NCBI RefSeq assembly: GCF_900185615.1
Contig: NZ_FYAK01000002.1
Coordinates: 868,001-932,000 of the forward strand
Length of the DNA: 64,000 bases
Reading direction: 5' to 3'
DNA from: Photobacterium malacitanum
Lineage (GTDB): Bacteria > Pseudomonadota > Gammaproteobacteria > Enterobacterales > Vibrionaceae
The position numbers were made by a program, and so were the translations under genes. Shown here in pieces: positions 58,616 through 64,000 of the stretch. Each line of letters starts with the position of its first letter. The stretch's first letter is position 1. The notes under the pieces were generated by a model, which made no database searches, was not told where the DNA came from, and saw only the letters and a list, made by a program, of their open reading frames with translations.

Positions 58616-59086
58616 ATGACACTCGATAATTTATATAACGCCTATCTAGGCGAACTCTATGGCATTAGCTTTTTTACAACCTTTGTTGAACAGTATAGTG
58701 ACCGTAGCCATAACAACAAATGGCAAGCTTTATTAGATATTGAATTAATAACAGCCAAAAAACTAAAACTAGCCTTACAACCATTAGGTATGGAATGTCC
58801 TGATTATGATGCAGAAATGGCGCAAAAAGGCATAGCCGATGCAAATAAATGGTTGCACCTACCATGGCCTATATTGATTGATACTATGGTTACATGGGTT
58901 GCTCCTTATCAACAACGCTATCAGCAGCAAGCTGATAATGCACAACAACATCAAGATTTATATACACTCGTCGCAGATCATGAAAATACAATTTATGATT
59001 TTCTATTGGCAGAACAGTCAGGTTCAACGGAAAGTTTTCAAATATTGCAGCATTTTGTTAATAAACATAGCACAGTACAGAATTAA
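58616..59086 (+). CDS. Hypothetical all-helical protein
   Basis: A 156-residue protein I do not recognise. The ATG at 58616 follows TTGGATCTCTCA; an ATG at 58598 would add six residues. It is rich in helices and Gln (LDNLYNAYLGELYGISFFTTF, DIELITAKKLKLALQPLGM, YQQRYQQQADNAQQHQDLY). The spacing of Glu and His residues is somewhat ferritin-like, but no clear di-iron pattern is seen. It is divergent from the CatB-type gene. Confidence 0.6.
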   Translation: MTLDNLYNAYLGELYGISFFTTFVEQYSDRSHNNKWQALLDIELITAKKLKLALQPLGMECPDYDAEMAQKGIADANKWLHLPWPILIDTMVTWVAPYQQRYQQQADNAQQHQDLYTLVADHENTIYDFLLAEQSGSTESFQILQHFVNKHSTVQN

Positions 59087-59316
59087 AATTCGCAACTAAA
59101 TTTATATTAAAAACAAAACTAAAAACAAAAGGTTGCAAAAATAAACATCTAAATAGATTTTTAAATTAAAATTTTTTTGCATTTAATTGACATTTACAGA
59201 CAAATAAATGCTCATAATATCGACAGTTATTAGCGAGTCCTGTTTTTTAGAAAATAGCACTCATACTAAAAGATGTGTTTAGCATCTCACTGACGATAAT
59301 CGCAAAAGGAAGATAA

Positions 59317-59577
59317 ATGAAAAAAATCTTACTGATCGCCCTAGGTACAGTTGCAATCATGACTGGATGTAAAACATTACCAGCACCAGGTACAGCTAAT
59401 ATGTCAAATCCTGCCGCTGATTACTGTGTACAGCATGGCGGTACCCATAAGATTATTACCAATAAAGATGGTAGCCAAGCAGGCGTATGCCAATTTAACA
59501 ATGGTAGTCAGTGTGATGCTTGGGCATTTAAACGTGGTAACTGTAGTCCAGAAAATAACGCACCAATAGTTTACTAA
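59317..59577 (+). CDS. DUF333 lipoprotein
   Basis: An 86-residue lipoprotein. AAGGAAG precedes the start. The signal peptide ends in MTGC (Cys18). The mature part is the DUF333 unit: NPAADYCVQHGGTHKI, GSQAGVCQFNNGSQCDAWAF, with paired Cys residues for disulfides. Function unknown; such proteins are often called hemolysin-like without proof. Confidence 0.87.
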   Translation: MKKILLIALGTVAIMTGCKTLPAPGTANMSNPAADYCVQHGGTHKIITNKDGSQAGVCQFNNGSQCDAWAFKRGNCSPENNAPIVY

Positions 59578-59606
59578 TATAAATAATATCAACTTAAATA
59601 TATAAC

Positions 59607-59648
59607 GAGTATACGAAGATCTCCCCCTTCTTTGTATGCTCTTTTTTT
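59607..59648 (+). terminator. Terminator of the DUF333 gene
   Basis: GAGTATACGAAG pairs with CTTTGTATGCTC (12 pairs, two of them G-U) around an 11-base loop, followed by seven T. Confidence 0.85.
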
Positions 59649-59672
59649 GCATTGTAATTTCATATAAAATCA

Positions 59673-60092
59673 TTATTTAATAGTAACTTGGTAACGAACA
59701 TTGGCGCGATGACCAGCACCTAGCTTACCGATTAATTGCCATCTAATCACACCTTGATATCCGACCCGATTCACACCATCAGGTGTGGTAACATCACAAC
59801 TGATCGTTGAAGGTAAGTCGCTATTATTACAAAGAATAACAGCAGCTAAAGCCGTGAACGGAGGAACAGTACTAACTAATTGAATATTTGAAATCGCATC
59901 ATCGGTACCATTAAATACATCAATATTATATTCAATTACATCACCCGGCTGGCCCTCTAAGGCTGTTAAAGCCTCACTACCTTGTGTGATATTAGTAACA
60001 GTTTTAGTGAGTATCACCCCAGAGCCAAACGAATTGTAACTTACTGATATTATACAAATATAAAACAAAAAACCACGAATAATAACCAACAT
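59673..60092 (-). CDS. Secreted DUF11-domain protein
   Basis: A 139-residue protein with a signal-like N-terminus (IIRGFLFYICIISVSYNSFGSG) and a single DUF11 beta-sandwich (ILTKTVTNITQGSE, LEGQPGDVIEYNIDVFNGTDDAISNI). DUF11 units usually occur as repeats in large cell-surface proteins; here there is one. The role is unknown. It converges with the DUF333 gene. Confidence 0.75.
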   Translation of the reverse strand: MLVIIRGFLFYICIISVSYNSFGSGVILTKTVTNITQGSEALTALEGQPGDVIEYNIDVFNGTDDAISNIQLVSTVPPFTALAAVILCNNSDLPSTISCDVTTPDGVNRVGYQGVIRWQLIGKLGAGHRANVRYQVTIK

Positions 60093-60574
60093 AACCTAGC
60101 CTATATATCTACAGTTTAATTAGTAATAATTTTATTACTTATGATTTTATTGTTTCATTTATTATTCATTGTCTTATTTTTAAGAAATATAGAGTTATCA
60201 TAAACCTCGGAACGATGATCAAGTTGAGATTATTTACGGTTAATGTCATATCAATCGCTGCAGAGAAACTAAACCATGCATTAATTAATAAAAAATGGCT
60301 ATAAAAGTAAAATCAATCACCTTTCCATCCAATTTAAATAATAAATAACTAAAATAAACAATAACTTAATTTAATGAGTCACAACCATAAATAAAAAAAC
60401 AGAACATTGCCTTGATCATCGTTCCAGTATTTTATCGATGCTATTAACAATATTTCGATGACTAATTAAAGACATTACAGCATCTCATAACTATTCATTT
60501 TTTATAATCACTTTAAATTCTAAAATGTTGCTTTATGCTTATACCATCTTTGAGTTATTAGCTAGAGGTACCCC
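60093..60574. other. Non-coding stretch upstream of the YhbP-like gene
   Basis: About 480 bases, very AT-rich. No gene, terminator or clear operator is visible. It should contain the promoters for the two divergent genes. Confidence 0.5.
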
Positions 60575-61024
60575 ATGAATGAGATAAATCACATAAGTGA
60601 CTTTATAAGACAAAATCATTTATTAACGTTATGCGCTAATTTCGATACCGATTTATGGTGTGCGAGCTGTTATTATTCTTTTAACCCAAAAAAAATGTCT
60701 TTATTAATTATGACGAGTGAAAGTAGTCATCACAGCCAACTAATGATGCTTAATAAGAATATCGTAGGCACCATCGCTCCTCAAACTACAAATATAATTG
60801 ATATAAAAGGTGTTCAATTTAAAGGTAAAATAAAAAAACTAACAAATAAAGAAGCAGAAATAGCAAATACTCATTATTATAATAAATTTCCTAGTGCTAA
60901 ATTTATTTCAGCCCCGATTTGGGAAATAGAACTGCTCACGATAAAAATGACAGACAATAGCCTCGGTTTTGGTAAAAAACTGTTATGGCATCGCAAGTAT
61001 GAAAAAGAATACACCAATCACTGA
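60575..61024 (+). CDS. yhbP: YhbP-like (UPF0306) split-barrel protein
   Basis: A 149-residue protein resembling YhbP. LLTLCANFDTDLWCASCYYSF, KKMSLLIMTSESSHHSQLM, VQFKGKIKKLTNKEAE, KFPSAKFISAPIWEIEL and TDNSLGFGKKLLW match its main blocks. The fold is that of the pyridoxamine-phosphate-oxidase-like flavin-binding split barrel. The reaction is not established. A good ribosome site (AGAGGT) precedes it. Confidence 0.87.
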   Translation: MNEINHISDFIRQNHLLTLCANFDTDLWCASCYYSFNPKKMSLLIMTSESSHHSQLMMLNKNIVGTIAPQTTNIIDIKGVQFKGKIKKLTNKEAEIANTHYYNKFPSAKFISAPIWEIELLTIKMTDNSLGFGKKLLWHRKYEKEYTNH

Positions 61025-61136
61025 TTAACAATACAAAAAGCACAATGTCAATGGGTGATTTCCCCCCTATTTTGTTATCTGTTGCTTAGATATAGTTGCA
61101 GCATTAATATGCTGCCTAAGAAGGTATAATATTAAT

Positions 61137-61274
61137 AATTATCGCTAAGGGTTGTTGTAATATATCTATTTCAATAACAATACTTAACGATTACCTCTTC
61201 TACACGTCGTACAGGATTATACTCTTAGGAGTCAACATCTTGTTTTTGCCGATCTATAAGGTCGGCTTTTTTTT
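61137..61274 (+). ncRNA. Candidate small RNA or leader upstream of the PAS-LuxR gene
   Basis: A possible -10 (TATAAT, 61125-61130) lies just after a dyad GCAGCAT-TAAT-ATGCTGC (61098-61115). About 140 bases later a strong terminator ends the stretch (61248-61274). Between them TAAG-GG-TTGTT and AACAA-TA-CTTA form a hairpin, and no coding frame is seen. The end of the RNA (GCCGATC stem then T8) is typical of Hfq-dependent small RNAs. It could instead be an attenuated 5' leader of the regulator at 61394. The start is a guess. Confidence 0.45.
61248..61274 (+). terminator. Rho-independent terminator of the candidate small RNA
   Basis: GCCGATC pairs with GGTCGGC (one G-U) around TATAA, followed by eight T. 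It lies 224 bases after the YhbP-like stop and 120 before the PAS-LuxR start. Confidence 0.88.
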
Positions 61275-61393
61275 ATTCAATTATTTTTAGCTTATAAAAT
61301 GAGCATTACATGTTATATACATTTACCCGTACTAATAAACTCTTTAGAATTAGCAAAAATAATAATTAATAAAAGATATAAAGCTCACAAAAA

Positions 61394-62098
61394 ATGAAAA
61401 ATAATGGTAGTTATCCCTCATTCGATATATTAAATCAATTACCTGGCTGTTGGGGTTGTAAAGATTTAAACTCTGCTTTTGTTTATGTAAATGAGGAATA
61501 TTCAAAAATCATTGGTTTAAAAAGTCCTCAAGAGTGTATTGGATTAACTGATTTTGATATGCCTTATTTAAGCAAAAAATATGCAAAAATATTTCAGCAG
61601 CAAGATTTACAAGTAATAGAATCAGAAAAGCAATTACGCATACTTGATATCCATCCGTACGCTGATGGTAACTGGAGGGCACATTTATTTACCAAAATAG
61701 CGCTAAGAAATGCTAATAATAAAATTATTGGTACTCTCTTTTCAGGTATCGAGCTAAAAAACACTTCTTTGCTTGAAATTGGACATTGGATTTGTCGTAG
61801 TGACAGCGCAAAACAACAAGATAAAGACAAAAATAATCAATCACCAACAATTTCTCTCAATACTAGAGAGTCAGAAGTCTTATTTCTGCTACTCTATGGC
61901 AAAAAACCACAATACATATCAAAAACATTACAGTTAGCAGTCAAAACTGTTGAAAATTACGTGGTTCGATTAAGAGAAAAATTTGATGCTAACTCTAAAG
62001 GTGAATTGATTGAATTAGCACTTGATGCGGGGTTTGGTTCTCATATTCCTGAAAGTATGTTGAAAACTCAACAATCAATTGTATTAAAGGAATTCTAA
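61394..62098 (+). CDS. PAS domain LuxR-type transcription regulator
   Basis: A 234-residue regulator. Residues 10-120 form a PAS fold (LPGCWGCKDLNSAFVYVNEEYSKIIGL, then DFDMPYLSKKYAKIF). Residues 150-215 form a LuxR-type helix-turn-helix (LNTRESEVLFLLLYGKKPQYISKTLQLAVKTVENYVVRLREKF). It has no receiver domain. The signal may be a small ligand or redox state. No target is evident; the candidate RNA lies directly before it. Confidence 0.87.
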   Translation: MKNNGSYPSFDILNQLPGCWGCKDLNSAFVYVNEEYSKIIGLKSPQECIGLTDFDMPYLSKKYAKIFQQQDLQVIESEKQLRILDIHPYADGNWRAHLFTKIALRNANNKIIGTLFSGIELKNTSLLEIGHWICRSDSAKQQDKDKNNQSPTISLNTRESEVLFLLLYGKKPQYISKTLQLAVKTVENYVVRLREKFDANSKGELIELALDAGFGSHIPESMLKTQQSIVLKEF

Positions 62099-62137
62099 TT
62101 GAAATTAGCAGAGTATCACTACTCTGCTAATTAATAT

Positions 62138-62776
62138 TTATGGTGCTAAACGCTCAATTTTCCACTGATTATCATCATTTCGTAAATAAATAAAACGATC
62201 ATGTAAACGATGCTTACCACCTTGCCAAAATTCAATCGAATCAAATTTCACTCGGTAGCCCCCCCAAAAGCTAGGAAGAGGTACTTCACCAGCAGAAAAC
62301 TTTTGTTTTAACTCAAAGAACTTTCCTTCAAGTGCCTGACGGGCAGACAAGCGCGAGCTTTGTTTACTTGCCCAAGCAGCTATCTGACTTTCTTTTGGAC
62401 GACTTGAAAAATATTTCATAACTTCAAGTGTTGATAATTGCTCAACATGCCCAGTTACATGAACCTGACGTTCAAGTATATGCCATGGAAAATGTAAACT
62501 AATTTTATTATTTATATTCAATTGTTCAGCTTTACGGCTGCCTAAATTAGTATAAAAAATAAAACCATCTTCATCTACGTCTTTTAATAAAACAATTCTC
62601 TGAAATGGTTGGCCATCAGCATTGACAGTAGCAATCGTCATCGCTGTTGGATCAGGTAAATTAGCTTCAACAGCTTGTTGTAGCCATTTATTAAATAACA
62701 CTAAAGGCTCTTTAGGTAAATCGTCACGACGTAGACCGCCTTTGGTATATTCTCGGCGAATATCAGTCAAGTCCAT
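62138..62776 (-). CDS. pdxH: Pyridoxamine 5'-phosphate oxidase
   Basis: A 212-residue FMN enzyme that makes pyridoxal phosphate. It shows [42 protein letters not shown], the FMN/phosphate-binding [15 protein letters not shown], and ends IERLAP as usual. AGGAGAT lies just upstream of the start. Length and ends match E. coli PdxH. Confidence 0.95.
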   Translation of the reverse strand: MDLTDIRREYTKGGLRRDDLPKEPLVLFNKWLQQAVEANLPDPTAMTIATVNADGQPFQRIVLLKDVDEDGFIFYTNLGSRKAEQLNINNKISLHFPWHILERQVHVTGHVEQLSTLEVMKYFSSRPKESQIAAWASKQSSRLSARQALEGKFFELKQKFSAGEVPLPSFWGGYRVKFDSIEFWQGGKHRLHDRFIYLRNDDNQWKIERLAP

Positions 62777-63041
62777 CTTCTATCTCCTACTCGCAAATAT
62801 TTAAAATTAATCTCGATTCTTGATGAATAACTGAATAAAAAACACTTCTTTTATGCAAACGGTTAATTGTTGCATAAAGAAATAGACGCATTTATCGAAA
62901 CACAACTTTTATTGAGAAACAATCAACTGCATATAGTCTAGGTTTGATAAATTATAACAATCAGACATCTTCATTTTCAGCATCTCTTTATCAAAAGCTA
63001 TTCCTTGAATGCTGCCCTTAATTTTTTTTGGTGCTTAAATT

Positions 63042-64000
63042 ATGACACTTTTCAAACGCCAAGTTATCAGTATAACTGTGTTAGTTTGCGCTATTGTTAG
63101 CGCTGCATCTGTTCAACAAATTTATTCAAGTTATTCAACATTAAAACACCAACATATCGCAATATCACAAACAGATATTAATCGTGCTTTAGCTATACTA
63201 CCTCAAGCTCTTACAAAGCTAAACGTTCCTATGCTGTCTAATACTCAAGAGCAAGAATTATTCACAATTACGAATCATTTATTTTCCAACGCAACTTATA
63301 GCCAAATAAATATTACAGCAGCAGATTACAATCAGCTTATCCGTCAAGATAATGTAATACCAATGACCCATACTCCAACTTGGTTTCAGAAAATATTTAA
63401 AATCCCCTCTCATACAGAACAACGCCTCATCGAACACAATAATAAATCATTAGGTTTATTAACAATAACAGTTCAACCCGTTGTTACTTACCAACAATTA
63501 TGGCAGATCAGTACTCGAACAATATTAACCAATCTCCTGATTGCGATTCTATCGAGTTTATTAGTTTATTTAATTTGCCGTAAAAACTTTTCATCATTGG
63601 CTCGGCTCACAGCACGTGCTCGCACTATAGATAATTTAAACCAGGCACCGCTATCGATACCTAACGAATCAGATTTGGCAATTATTGTGAAAGCATTTAA
63701 TAAAATTTGTGCTCAACTAGATGCCAATTTTAAAAACCAAGCTGATGAAGCAATGAAATTAAGACAGCAAGCCTACCTTGATACCATATCAGGGTTAGGT
63801 AATCGCAGTTTCTTTATTCATCAACTTAGCTCATGGCTAAACGAATCACATAAAGGTGGCTTAGGATTAATTCAGACGGATTTAATTAATGAGTGTTACC
63901 AAAATAAAGGATTTAAAGAAGGTGATGAATTAGTAAAAACAATTGCAACACGGCTAAATGAAGTACTTATATTTAATGATGTAACACTTGCTCGTCTTTC
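63042..64000 (+). CDS. LapD-like c-di-GMP receptor, N-terminal part (runs off the window)
   Basis: 319 residues visible. A membrane helix (about 8-25) is followed by a periplasmic output domain of LapD/MoxY type (PTWFQKIFKI near residue 110), a second helix (about 160-185), a HAMP-like linker, and the start of a GGDEF domain (YLDTISGLGNRSFF). The GGDEF core begins LGLIQTDLINECYQ, already unlike an active cyclase (no D-x-D-x-F-K). An EAL domain would follow. LapD proteins control a periplasmic protease and so adhesin release. Confidence 0.82.
   Translation, partial: MTLFKRQVISITVLVCAIVSAASVQQIYSSYSTLKHQHIAISQTDINRALAILPQALTKLNVPMLSNTQEQELFTITNHLFSNATYSQINITAADYNQLIRQDNVIPMTHTPTWFQKIFKIPSHTEQRLIEHNNKSLGLLTITVQPVVTYQQLWQISTRTILTNLLIAILSSLLVYLICRKNFSSLARLTARARTIDNLNQAPLSIPNESDLAIIVKAFNKICAQLDANFKNQADEAMKLRQQAYLDTISGLGNRSFFIHQLSSWLNESHKGGLGLIQTDLINECYQNKGFKEGDELVKTIATRLNEVLIFNDVTLARL

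Overview
The window is a low-GC gammaproteobacterial chromosome segment that looks like Vibrionaceae, most probably Photobacterium. The pointers are a VF530-family gene, a complete Vibrio/Photobacterium-style aryl polyene cluster, a complete atp operon whose c subunit resembles the E. coli type more than what I recall of the Vibrio housekeeping one, a PutA without its own DNA-binding domain, and UhpT, FeoB-FeoC and KdpDE-like genes. The genus is inferred; I ran no search.

Layout. 1-2.3 kb (minus): the start of an NAD-malic enzyme, two small conserved-looking genes, a lone TatA-type protein and a small membrane protein. 2.4-6.6 kb (minus): a Kup potassium transporter followed by a short KdpD-like kinase and a KdpE-like regulator, with no kdpFABC. 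6.8-10.4 kb: an MFS transporter and a YadA-type trimeric adhesin with 63-bp repeats. 10.8-12.3 kb (plus): a GntR DNA-binding domain without an effector domain, then a tryptophanyl-tRNA synthetase preceded by what reads as a complete ribosome-mediated attenuator with a Trp-Trp leader peptide. 12.8-13.0 kb: a decayed gene. 13.2-20.1 kb (minus): a full F1Fo ATP synthase operon atpIBEFHAGDC. 20.7-22.0 kb: a four-repeat zinc-ribbon-like protein and a VF530 protein.

22.1-40.3 kb is an aryl polyene (APE) pigment cluster. A halogenase-like flavoenzyme and a methyltransferase face left. Facing right are a chain-length factor, acyltransferases, two ACPs, an AMP ligase, dehydratases, a MIO-type ammonia-lyase, a thioesterase, a LolA/MMPL/lipoprotein export set, two ketosynthases and a ketoreductase. 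Together they would make an aryl starter, extend it to a polyene, modify its ends, attach it to a lipid and move it to the outer membrane.

40.4-45.7 kb (minus): a SpoIIAA-like protein, then proline catabolism (AraC regulator, a PutA without a C-terminal domain, and a separate gene that looks like that missing domain). 45.9-48.2 kb: a candidate CRP-controlled structured RNA and uhpT. 48.5-51.4 kb: a DUF1800/DUF1501 pair with a Tat signal. 52.3-54.9 kb: feoB-feoC without feoA. 55-64 kb: a truncated C69 dipeptidase, ackA without pta, a CatB-type acetyltransferase, small lipoprotein and secreted genes, a YhbP-like protein, a second candidate small RNA or leader, a PAS-LuxR regulator, pdxH and the start of a LapD-like c-di-GMP protein.

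The best candidates for something undescribed are the trpS attenuator, the split PutA, the two structured RNA candidates and the nuclease-less zinc-ribbon repeat protein. I see no CRISPR array, prophage, tRNA or rRNA gene.
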